Assembly (NCBI RefSeq): GCF_010093345.1
Contig: NZ_PDWT01000001.1
Span: 1,302,001-1,366,000 of the forward strand
DNA length: 64,000 nt
From: Pseudoxanthomonas yeongjuensis
GTDB taxonomy: Bacteria > Pseudomonadota > Gammaproteobacteria > Xanthomonadales > Xanthomonadaceae
Reading direction: 5' to 3'
Part shown: positions 1 through 7,496 of the stretch, piece by piece
Numbering within the stretch: position 1 is the stretch's first letter
Layout of the letters: each line of letters starts with the position of its first letter
The notes under the pieces: generated by a model
Database searches by the model: none
What the model was told of the DNA's origin: nothing
The model's input: the letters and a program-made list of their open reading frames with translations, nothing else
Made by a program: the position numbers and the translations under genes

Positions 1-194
1 GAGTACTCCAGCTTCACTTCGAACGCGCCGCTGGCGCGCACCCATACGGTGAAGTGGTTCGGCCCGGGCGATCCGATCATCGGCCCTTGCAGCGCGCGCG
101 GATAGCCCAGCGCTTCGGCCCAGCTGCGCGGTATCGCCGAGAACAGCGCGGCCAGTCCGGAACCCTTGAGGAAAGTACGGCGGCGCAGTTTCAT
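1..194 (-). CDS. PhoD-like alkaline phosphatase/phosphodiesterase, N-terminus only
   Basis: Only the first 64 codons are in the window; the gene runs off the left edge. The protein opens with a twin-arginine signal (MKLRRRTFLKGSG, then a hydrophobic stretch), so it is predicted to be exported folded by the Tat system. After the signal comes GPMIGSPGPNHFTVWVRAS, which resembles the N-terminal domain of PhoD-like phosphatases (known family: Tat-exported, metal-dependent phosphodiesterase/phosphomonoesterase). It starts 10 bp after the inositol-monophosphatase gene and is the last visible member of the iol operon. A secreted phosphatase would fit scavenging of organic phosphate. The catalytic core is outside the window, so the family call rests on the N-terminus alone. 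Confidence 0.6.
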   Translation of the reverse strand, partial: MKLRRRTFLKGSGLAALFSAIPRSWAEALGYPRALQGPMIGSPGPNHFTVWVRASGAFEVKLEY

Positions 195-204
195 CCTTCG
201 ACTC

Positions 205-1005
205 CTATCGCAGGGCTTCGTTGAGCTTTTCGATCAGCGCGGCCTGCACCGCGCCATTCGAAACGCAGACATTCTGTCCATGCAGGTCCAGCGGCCCGCC
301 GGTTACCGAGGTGGCAACGCCGCCCGCTTCCTTCACCAGGATGATGCCCGGCGCCATGTCCCAGGCATTGAGCGCGCGTTCCCAGTAAGCGTCCCAGCGA
401 CCCGATGCGACCCATGCCATGTCCACCGCGCAGGCGCCGGTGCGGCGGATGCCGGCGACTTCCGCGCTCAGCAGCGCCATCTCGCGCGCGAACACCGGAT
501 GGTCGGGTTTGCCGGCGAAGGGAATGCCGCAGGCCAGCACCGATTCGATCAATGTGGCGCGAGTGGAAACATGGATGCGCTGGCCGTTGAGCCAGCAACC
601 CTTGCCCTGCTCGGCCACGTACATTTCCTCGATCACCGGCAGGTAGGTGACGCCGGCGACGACTTCGCCTTCGCGCGCCAGGGCGACGTTGACGCCCCAC
701 AGCGGCGTGCCGAACAGGAAGTTGGTGGTGCCGTCCAGCGGATCGACGATCCAGGTGTTGGCGGCGTCGCTGCCGCCGAATGCGCCGCCCTCCTCGCCCA
801 GGAAGCCATAACCCGGCTGCGCCTTGGCGAGGATGCCGCGGGTGGTGCGCTCGGCTTCCTCGTCGGCGATGGAGACCAGGTCGGCGGGGCCGCTCTTGGA
901 GCGGACGCCGAGTTCGGACAACTGGCCGAAATGTTTCAGCAATCCGGCGCCGGCCGCTTGCGCGGCCTCGATCATCGCCAACAGGTCCCGCGAAGGTTCA
1001 AGCAC
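205..1005 (-). CDS. Inositol monophosphatase family protein
   Basis: 266 aa, the usual length for the IMPase/SuhB family of Mg-dependent phosphomonoesterases. The family metal-binding motifs are all visible: GEE at residues 70-72, WIVDPLDGTTNF at 85-96 and WDMAPG at 215-220. The family hydrolyses inositol monophosphates and related sugar phosphates such as histidinol-P or PAP. No signal peptide is seen, so it is cytoplasmic. It sits in the iol operon 10 bp downstream of an organophosphate-antiporter-type transporter, which makes inositol phosphate the most reasonable substrate (inference). A housekeeping SuhB would normally lie elsewhere on the chromosome. Confidence 0.88.
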   Translation of the reverse strand: MLEPSRDLLAMIEAAQAAGAGLLKHFGQLSELGVRSKSGPADLVSIADEEAERTTRGILAKAQPGYGFLGEEGGAFGGSDAANTWIVDPLDGTTNFLFGTPLWGVNVALAREGEVVAGVTYLPVIEEMYVAEQGKGCWLNGQRIHVSTRATLIESVLACGIPFAGKPDHPVFAREMALLSAEVAGIRRTGACAVDMAWVASGRWDAYWERALNAWDMAPGIILVKEAGGVATSVTGGPLDLHGQNVCVSNGAVQAALIEKLNEALR

Positions 1006-1015
1006 GTCGTCTTCC

Positions 1016-2362
1016 TCAGTCTCTAAGTTTGGTGCGCCACAGACTGGTGGCGAGCAGCGTGGCCAGTACCGAACAACCGATCCAGAACCAGATCACCGGG
1101 CCGAAATCGTAGCTGCGCACATCACCAATCACGGTCATGCCTTTTTCGATCAGCAGGCCCGACACCTGTTCCTGGATGCCCGCGCCGATATAGCTGAAGA
1201 TGCCGATCACGCCCATCGCCGCACCGGCGACGCGCTTGGGCGCGATATCCACCGCGAACAGTCCGCCCAGCGAAGTGACCATGCCGGTCATGCCCATGCC
1301 GAACAACAGCATGCCCGTCACCAGCACCGGCATGCTGGCCGGGCCGAAGAAGATCAGCAGCAGGCCGATCAGCTCCAGCGCGCCGAACAGCAAATTGGCC
1401 GGCGGACGCCGGCCACTGAACACTTTGTCCGACACCAACCCGAAAGCGATGGCGCCGACGATGCCGGCCAGCGTGCTGACCATCAACAGGGTGCCCGCCG
1501 CTGGTAACGAGAAACCACGCGCTTCCTGCAGGTACAGCACGCCCCAGGAATTGATCGCATAGCGGGTGACGTAGGTCAGCGCGCTGGCCAGGCACAACAC
1601 CCAGATCGCCGGGATCCTGAGGATGGAAAGCTGCAGGCCGATGACCGATTTCGCCGCGGGCTTTTCGGCTTCGCCGTAGTTGTCGTTCTTCCAGTCGTTG
1701 ACCGCCGGCAAACCCATGGTGCGCGGGCGGTCCTGGATCAGCGCGAAGCAACCGATCGCCGTGGCCACCCCGATCAGTCCCGGCCCCCAGAACCCCCAGC
1801 GCCATCCCAGCGCCGCGACCGTGCTGCCCACCACGAGGAAAGTCAGCCCTTCGCCGATCGAGTGCGCCGTGCTCCACAAGCCATAAGCGCGTCCGCGCTC
1901 GCGGTTCGAAAACCAGCTGGTCATCGCGACCACGCCGCCAGGCGCACCGAAACTCTGGAACCAGCCGTTCAGGCCCCACAGCATCACCGCCGCCCACAGC
2001 GCGGTGGTGAAACCCATCGCCAGGTTGCACAACGCGGTGGCGAGGAACGCGAACGCCAGGAAGCGCTTCATGTTGGCGTGGTCGGCGAGGAAACCGTTGG
2101 TCAGCTTGCCGATCGCATAGGTGTAGAACAGCGCCGAACCGATCATGCCGAGGTCGCTGGGCGAATAGATGCCCGAATCGATCAGCGGCTTCTTCACCAC
2201 GCCCAGCGCGAGCCGGCAGGTATAGATCAATCCGTAGCCCAGGGTGATGGCCAGCATCACCCGGAAACGATGGCGTTTGTACAGGCTGTCGACCTGTGCG
2301 CGGTCGGACATCTCCGGCAGGTCGGCGCCGGTCGAGAAGAACTTCAGGATTCCACCAGCCAC
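1016..2362 (-). CDS. MFS transporter, organophosphate:Pi antiporter (GlpT/UhpT-like) family
   Basis: 448 aa with about 12 hydrophobic segments. It resembles the OPA family (GlpT, UhpT, PgtP), inner-membrane antiporters that exchange an organic phosphate for inorganic phosphate. The two arginines that bind the phosphate group in GlpT (R45 and R269) have clear counterparts here, R50 in YTCRLALG and R267 in YVTRYAINSWGVLYL. The start is GTG at 2362, chosen because GGGAGGGA lies just upstream. It lies between iolA and an inositol-monophosphatase gene, in the place where iol operons often carry a plain inositol permease. The retained arginine pair argues for a phosphorylated substrate such as an inositol monophosphate; this is inference and free inositol cannot be excluded. 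Confidence 0.85.
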   Translation of the reverse strand: MAGGILKFFSTGADLPEMSDRAQVDSLYKRHRFRVMLAITLGYGLIYTCRLALGVVKKPLIDSGIYSPSDLGMIGSALFYTYAIGKLTNGFLADHANMKRFLAFAFLATALCNLAMGFTTALWAAVMLWGLNGWFQSFGAPGGVVAMTSWFSNRERGRAYGLWSTAHSIGEGLTFLVVGSTVAALGWRWGFWGPGLIGVATAIGCFALIQDRPRTMGLPAVNDWKNDNYGEAEKPAAKSVIGLQLSILRIPAIWVLCLASALTYVTRYAINSWGVLYLQEARGFSLPAAGTLLMVSTLAGIVGAIAFGLVSDKVFSGRRPPANLLFGALELIGLLLIFFGPASMPVLVTGMLLFGMGMTGMVTSLGGLFAVDIAPKRVAGAAMGVIGIFSYIGAGIQEQVSGLLIEKGMTVIGDVRSYDFGPVIWFWIGCSVLATLLATSLWRTKLRD

Positions 2363-2408
2363 GATTCCCTCCCAGGAATGGTCGGACTCTTTCGTATCGG
2401 AGCGTTGC

Positions 2409-3908
2409 TCAGCGCATCGTCGGCAGGACGAAGCTCTGGTCGGTCACCGCGCCGCCTTTCGGCCAGCGCTGGGTCACGGTCTTGGTCCGGGTGAAGAAGC
2501 GCACCCCGTCCTGGCCGTACTGGTTGAGGTCGCCGAAGCCCGAACGCTTCCAGCCGCCGAAGCTGTGGTAGGCCACCGGCACCGGGATCGGCACGTTGAT
2601 CCCGACCATGCCCACCTCCACCCGATCGGCGAATTCGCGCGCCGCATCGCCGTTGCGGGTGAAGATGCTCACGCCGTTGCCGTACTGGTGCTTCGACGGC
2701 AGTTCCAGCGCTTCCTCGAAGGTTTCCGCACGCACGATCTGCAACACCGGCCCGAAGATCTCTTCGCGGTAGGTTTTCATTTCAGAAGTCACGTGGTCGA
2801 ACAGGCTCGGGCCGAGGAAGAAACCGTCTTCATGCCCCGGCAGCGAGAAACCGCGGCCATCGAGCACCAGTTCGGCGCCCTCGTCGACGCCGAGCTGGAG
2901 GTAGGACTCGATCTTGGCCCGATGCGCGGCATTGATCACCGGGCCGTAATGCGCCTGCGCGTCGGTGGAAACGCCGATGCGCAGCTCCTTCACCGCCGCG
3001 ACCAGTTTCTCGCGCAGCGCTTCGGCGGTCGCCTTGCCCACCGGCACCACCACCGGCAAGGCCATGCAGCGCTCGCCCGCCGATCCGTAGGCCGCGCCGA
3101 GCAGGTCGGCCACGGTCTGGTCCAGGTCCGCATCCGGCAGCACGATGCCGTGGTTCTTGGCCCCGCCCATCGCCTGCATGCGCTTGCCGTGCTGCGCGCC
3201 GAGCGCATATACCGACTGGGCGATGTCGGAGGAACCGACGAAACTCACCGCCTTGATCGTCGGATGCCTGAGGATCGCCTCGACCGTGTCCTTGTCGCCA
3301 TGGACCACGTTGAGCACGCCCGGCGGCAGGCCGGCTTCGATCATCAGTTCCGCCAGCCGCACCGGCACCGACGGATCGCGCTCCGAAGGCTTGAGGATGA
3401 AGGCGTTGCCGCAGGCGATGGCCGGGCCGAACATCCACATCGGGATCATCGCCGGGAAATTGAACGGAGTGATGCCGGCGACCACGCCCAGCGGCTGGCG
3501 CACCGAATACACGTCGATACCCGGGCCCGCGCCTTGCGTGTATTCGCCCTTGAGCAAGTGCGGGATGCCACAGGAGAACTCGATGACTTCCAGCCCGCGC
3601 TGCAGATCGCCTTTGGCATCGGAGACCACCTTGCCGTGCTCGGAAGACAGCAGGTGCGCCAGTTCGTCCATGTTCGCTTCGAGCAGGCGCTTGAACTCGA
3701 ACATCACCCGCGCGCGGCGCTGCGGATTGACCTGGGCCCAGCCTCTCTGCGCCTCCGCGGCGTCGGTCACGGCGCGATCGAGTTCGGTGGCGGACGCCAG
3801 CGACACCCGCGCCTGCACCTGCCCGCGATTGGGATCGAAGACCTCGCCGTGCTTGCCCGAGGTGCCCGCGACGGACTGGCCGCCGATGAAATGTTCGATA
3901 TTGCGCAT
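2409..3908 (-). CDS. iolA: Methylmalonate/malonate-semialdehyde dehydrogenase (CoA-acylating)
   Basis: 499 aa aldehyde dehydrogenase of the MmsA/IolA class. It converts malonate semialdehyde with CoA and NAD to acetyl-CoA and CO2, the last step of inositol breakdown; the same family also handles methylmalonate semialdehyde from valine. The catalytic cysteine is C281 in GSAGERCMALPVV, and GVVAGITPFNFPAM is the cofactor-binding stretch typical of the family. The start MRNIEHFIGG matches family N-termini; the open frame continues upstream but that part is the end of iolB in another frame. It lies 32 bp downstream of iolB and 46 bp upstream of the transporter gene, within the iol operon. Confidence 0.95.
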   Translation of the reverse strand: MRNIEHFIGGQSVAGTSGKHGEVFDPNRGQVQARVSLASATELDRAVTDAAEAQRGWAQVNPQRRARVMFEFKRLLEANMDELAHLLSSEHGKVVSDAKGDLQRGLEVIEFSCGIPHLLKGEYTQGAGPGIDVYSVRQPLGVVAGITPFNFPAMIPMWMFGPAIACGNAFILKPSERDPSVPVRLAELMIEAGLPPGVLNVVHGDKDTVEAILRHPTIKAVSFVGSSDIAQSVYALGAQHGKRMQAMGGAKNHGIVLPDADLDQTVADLLGAAYGSAGERCMALPVVVPVGKATAEALREKLVAAVKELRIGVSTDAQAHYGPVINAAHRAKIESYLQLGVDEGAELVLDGRGFSLPGHEDGFFLGPSLFDHVTSEMKTYREEIFGPVLQIVRAETFEEALELPSKHQYGNGVSIFTRNGDAAREFADRVEVGMVGINVPIPVPVAYHSFGGWKRSGFGDLNQYGQDGVRFFTRTKTVTQRWPKGGAVTDQSFVLPTMR

Positions 3909-3940
3909 GTTCGTATTCCTTGAAGTATTCGCGTTGCGGA

Positions 3941-4747
3941 TCAACGCTTGCGCACGATCCAGTCGTGCGCCGGGTCGTTGCGGAAGACCCAATGGCGGCT
4001 GGGGCCGGCCATGACGTTGAGGTAGTACAGGTCGTAGCCGTGCGGCGCGCCGACCGGATGGTAGCCACGCGGCACCATCACCACGTCGCCATCTTCCACC
4101 GCGATGGTCTCGTCCAATGAGCGGTCGTCGGTATAGACCCGCTGGAAGGCGAAACCCTGCGGTGGCTGCAGGCGGTGGTAATAGGTTTCCTCCAGCGCCG
4201 ATTCCTGTTCCGGCATGGCGGTGTCGTGCTTGTGCGGCGGATAGCTGGACCAGTGCCCGCCCGGGGTGATCACCTCCACCACCAGCAGGCCCTCGGCCGC
4301 TTCGGTCTCGGGCAGGATGTTGCGCACGTAGCGGGTGTTGGTATCGCTGCCGCGCACTTCGCGCGACATGCTTGCCGGGTCGATCAGGCGCACCTGTCCC
4401 GCGCCTGTTCCCGGCGCGGTGCATACCGCGAGTTCGACTTCTGTTTTAGCGACGACTTCGAACGCGACGCCGGCGGGAACATAGACCGCCCCCGGCGCCT
4501 TGTCCTCGAACGGCGTGGCGCGACCGCCCAGATCCTCGAACGCTTCGTCGCCAGCCTTGATATCCGCCGTTCCCGCGACCAGCACCAGGCAGGTTTCGCG
4601 ACCGGCGAAATGTCCGGCGTGGCGCCCGCCCGCCTGCAGGCGCACGACACGGAAGCCGACGTGTTCCCAGCCCGCGCTGGCCGGGGTCACCTCCAGCACG
4701 GTGCCGGTGGCGTCTGGCGCATGCGGGCGGACGCGCAGCTGCGGCAT
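3941..4747 (-). CDS. iolB: 5-deoxy-glucuronate isomerase
   Basis: 268 aa cupin-fold protein of the IolB/KduI family, which isomerises 5-deoxy-D-glucuronate to 2-deoxy-5-keto-D-gluconate in myo-inositol catabolism. Diagnostic segments are HWSSYPPHKHDT (metal-ligand histidines) and EETYYHRLQPPQGFAFQRVY, followed by GDVVMVPRGYHPV, all typical of IolB. The ATG at 4747 overlaps the iolE stop by one base (TGATG), so the two are probably translationally coupled. Length and order agree with a normal iol operon. Confidence 0.95.
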   Translation of the reverse strand: MPQLRVRPHAPDATGTVLEVTPASAGWEHVGFRVVRLQAGGRHAGHFAGRETCLVLVAGTADIKAGDEAFEDLGGRATPFEDKAPGAVYVPAGVAFEVVAKTEVELAVCTAPGTGAGQVRLIDPASMSREVRGSDTNTRYVRNILPETEAAEGLLVVEVITPGGHWSSYPPHKHDTAMPEQESALEETYYHRLQPPQGFAFQRVYTDDRSLDETIAVEDGDVVMVPRGYHPVGAPHGYDLYYLNVMAGPSRHWVFRNDPAHDWIVRKR

Positions 4748-5637
4748 CAGTGCAGCCCCGCCTTCGCCGCTTCGTCCTTCAATGTCTTCAGGCCCAGCGC
4801 CGCATAGGTACGCGGATCGGCCAGCTTGGGATCCTGTTCGGCTTCGATCACGATCCAGCCGGAATAGTCGATGGCCTTCAGCGCACTCATGATCCCGGCG
4901 TAGTCCAGGCCGCCGTCGCCGGGCACGGTGAACATGCCCGAGAGCACGCCGTCGAGGAAACTGGATTTGCCTTGCTTCGCCCTGGCGAAGGTCTCCCAGC
5001 GCACGTCCTTGCAATGCACATGGGCAACGCGCGCCGGATGGTTACGGATCACATCCAGCGAATCGACGCCGCCGAGCGCGGCATGTCCGGTGTCCAGGGT
5101 CAGCCCGACCGACGGGCCGGTGTTGTCGATGAAGGCCTGCAGGTCGGCCGCGTTCTCGACCACCGTGCCGAGATGATGGTGGTAGGCGAACTTCAGGCCT
5201 TGCGCCTGGATGTAGTCGGCGACCGCGGTCATCCGCGATCCGAACAGCACCCAATCATTGCCACTGAGCCGCGGGGTGCCGGACAACGGCACGCTGCGGT
5301 CGCCATGCACGGCATTGCTGGTTTCGGCGAACACGAACACGCTGCTGTCCAGCGCCTTGAGCAACGCAAGATGCGGCTGCAGCGCTGCGATCTCCGCTTC
5401 GGCATCCTGGGCCAGCAGCGAACCGCTGTACCAGCCGCCGATCAGGTCGATGCCGTAATTTGCCAACAGCGGCTTCAGCGTGGCCGCCTCGCGCGGGAAC
5501 TTGCCGCCCAGTTCGACGCCCTCGAAGCCGAGCTCCTGGATGTCCTTCAGGATGCTTTCCAGCGGCGTGTCGCCGCCCAGCTCGGGCATGTCGTCGTTGG
5601 CCCAGGCGATGGGACTGACACCGAATCGGATACTCAT
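4747..5637 (-). CDS. iolE: myo-Inosose-2 dehydratase
   Basis: 296 aa TIM-barrel protein of the xylose isomerase-like / AP-endonuclease-2 superfamily. IolE removes water from 2-keto-myo-inositol to give the trihydroxycyclohexane-dione substrate of IolD. The N-terminus MSIRFGVSPIAWANDDMPELG and the segments TLDTGHAALGG and VHCKDVRWETF are characteristic of IolE. Cytoplasmic, no signal peptide. It lies 13 bp downstream of iolD and overlaps iolB by one base. Confidence 0.95.
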   Translation of the reverse strand: MSIRFGVSPIAWANDDMPELGGDTPLESILKDIQELGFEGVELGGKFPREAATLKPLLANYGIDLIGGWYSGSLLAQDAEAEIAALQPHLALLKALDSSVFVFAETSNAVHGDRSVPLSGTPRLSGNDWVLFGSRMTAVADYIQAQGLKFAYHHHLGTVVENAADLQAFIDNTGPSVGLTLDTGHAALGGVDSLDVIRNHPARVAHVHCKDVRWETFARAKQGKSSFLDGVLSGMFTVPGDGGLDYAGIMSALKAIDYSGWIVIEAEQDPKLADPRTYAALGLKTLKDEAAKAGLH

Positions 5638-5650
5638 GGTTTCATTGCGC

Positions 5651-7495
5651 TCATGACAGGTCTCTCTTCATGCGCACGCCGTCTTCGTAGGCACGGCGTG
5701 CGGCGTTGACTTCGGGGCGGTCGGAAACTTCGGGGACGGCCACGTCCCACCACCAGCCGCCGGCTTCGGTGGTTTTCAATGGATCGGTGTCGATGACGAC
5801 GACGTAACTGCGGTCGGCGGCGCGGGCGCGGCCCAATGCGGCGGCGAGTTCGCCGAGCGTCTCCACTTTTTCCGACAGCGCGCCCAGGCTGCGCGCGTGC
5901 GCGGCGAAATCGATGTCGGCCAGCACTTCATGCCGCGAATCGGCGAGCAGGTTGTTGAAGCCCGGGCTGCCGGTGGCCTGCTGCAGGCGGTTGATGCAAC
6001 CGTAGCCGCGGTTGTCCAGCAGCACCACGATCAGCTTGCGGCCCAGCATCACCGAGGTGGCCAGTTCCGAGTTCATCATCAGGTAGCTGCCGTCGCCGAC
6101 CATGACCACCACTTCGCGATCGGGCTCGGCCATCTTCACGCCGAGGCCGCCCGCGATCTCGTAACCCATGCAGGAATAGCCGTATTCCAGGTGGTAGCCG
6201 CCCGGCTTCGAGGTCCGCCAGAGCTTGTGCAATTCGCCCGGCAATCCGCCGGCCGCGCAAACCACCACCGCATTGTCGGCGACCGCCCGCTGCACCGTTC
6301 CGATCGCCTGCGCGTCGCTGGGCAGTCTCTGGCTTTCTTCGCCTGCCGTCGCAGCGACCACCATCGCATTCCACTCGACGATGGCATTGCGGTTGCGCAC
6401 CACCACGTCCTCGGGCACGCACCAATCGCGCAGGCGTTCGGCCAGCGCCTGGATCACCGTGCGCGCATCGCCAACCACCGACGCAGCGTTATGCTTGTGC
6501 GCATCGAAGGCCTGCACGTTGACCTGGAAAAGTTGGCGGTCAGGAAACAGGCTGCGCGAACCCGTGGTGAAATCCTGCAGGCGCGTGCCGATGCCGATAA
6601 TCAGGTCGGCTTCCTGCGCCGCGGCGTTGGCCGCAGCCGATCCGGTGACGCCTATCGAACCCAATGCTCGTGGATGCTGCCACGACAGCACGCCCTTCCC
6701 CGCCTGCGTTTCCGCCACCGGCATGCCGGTGGCTTCGGCCAGCGCAGCCAGCGCGGCTTCGGCCTGGCTGTAACGCACACCGCCACCAGCGATGATCAGC
6801 GGGCGCTTCGAAGTGCGTATAGCGGCGACCAGTTCGTCGAGCTCATGTGCATCGGCGGCCTGGCGTCGCTGCCGCCACACACGACGCGCGAAGAAGTGCT
6901 GCGGATAATCGAAGGCTTCCGCCTGCACGTCCTGGCAGAACGCGAGCGTCGCCGGACCGCAGCCGGCGGGATCGAGCAGGGTCGCCAGCGCCTTCGGCAA
7001 CGAATCGATCAGCTGTTCGGGCCGGGTGATGCGGTCGAAGTAGCGCGAGACCGGGCGGAAGCAATCGTTGGCCGACACGGTGGCGTCGCCGAAATCCTCG
7101 ACCTGCTGCAGCACCGGATCCGGACGACGGCTGGCGTAGACGTCGCCCGGCACCAGCAGCACCGGCAAACGATTGACGTGCGCCAGCGCGGCGGCAGTGA
7201 TCATGTTGGTCGCGCCCGGGCCGATGGAGGTGGTGCAGACCATCGCGCGCTGGCGGCGCATCTGCTTGGCGTAGGCGATGGCGGCATGGGCCATGCCCTG
7301 CTCGTTGTGCGCGCGCCAGGTGGGAAGATCGTCACGCCCGGCGTGCAGGGCTTCGCCCATGCCGGCGACATTACCGTGGCCGAAGATCGCCCACACGCCG
7401 GCGAAATACCGCACTTCCCCGCCATCCACTTCAACGTACTGGGCGGACAGCCATCGCACCATGGCCTGCGCTGCGGTCAGGCGTAGCGTCGACAT
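5651..7495 (-). CDS. iolD: 3D-(3,5/4)-trihydroxycyclohexane-1,2-dione acylhydrolase (ThDP-dependent)
   Basis: 614 aa thiamine-diphosphate enzyme that opens the ring of the IolE product to give 5-deoxy-D-glucuronate. E65 in RAHNEQGMAH is the ThDP-activating glutamate position, and the ThDP/Mg motif begins with GDGS at 467-470 and ends near LLDNRGYG. The ATG at 7495 (MSTLRLTAAQ) is one base after the iolC stop, giving TGACATG and tight coupling. An open extension upstream of this start is only overlap with iolC and is discarded. IolD is highly specific to inositol operons. Confidence 0.95.
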   Translation of the reverse strand: MSTLRLTAAQAMVRWLSAQYVEVDGGEVRYFAGVWAIFGHGNVAGMGEALHAGRDDLPTWRAHNEQGMAHAAIAYAKQMRRQRAMVCTTSIGPGATNMITAAALAHVNRLPVLLVPGDVYASRRPDPVLQQVEDFGDATVSANDCFRPVSRYFDRITRPEQLIDSLPKALATLLDPAGCGPATLAFCQDVQAEAFDYPQHFFARRVWRQRRQAADAHELDELVAAIRTSKRPLIIAGGGVRYSQAEAALAALAEATGMPVAETQAGKGVLSWQHPRALGSIGVTGSAAANAAAQEADLIIGIGTRLQDFTTGSRSLFPDRQLFQVNVQAFDAHKHNAASVVGDARTVIQALAERLRDWCVPEDVVVRNRNAIVEWNAMVVAATAGEESQRLPSDAQAIGTVQRAVADNAVVVCAAGGLPGELHKLWRTSKPGGYHLEYGYSCMGYEIAGGLGVKMAEPDREVVVMVGDGSYLMMNSELATSVMLGRKLIVVLLDNRGYGCINRLQQATGSPGFNNLLADSRHEVLADIDFAAHARSLGALSEKVETLGELAAALGRARAADRSYVVVIDTDPLKTTEAGGWWWDVAVPEVSDRPEVNAARRAYEDGVRMKRDLS

Positions 7496-7496
7496 G

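Noticed and set aside
2409-4424. N-terminal extension of iolA to 671 codons
   Set aside because: The extra part overlaps iolB in another frame and lacks a ribosome site; family N-terminus begins at 3908.
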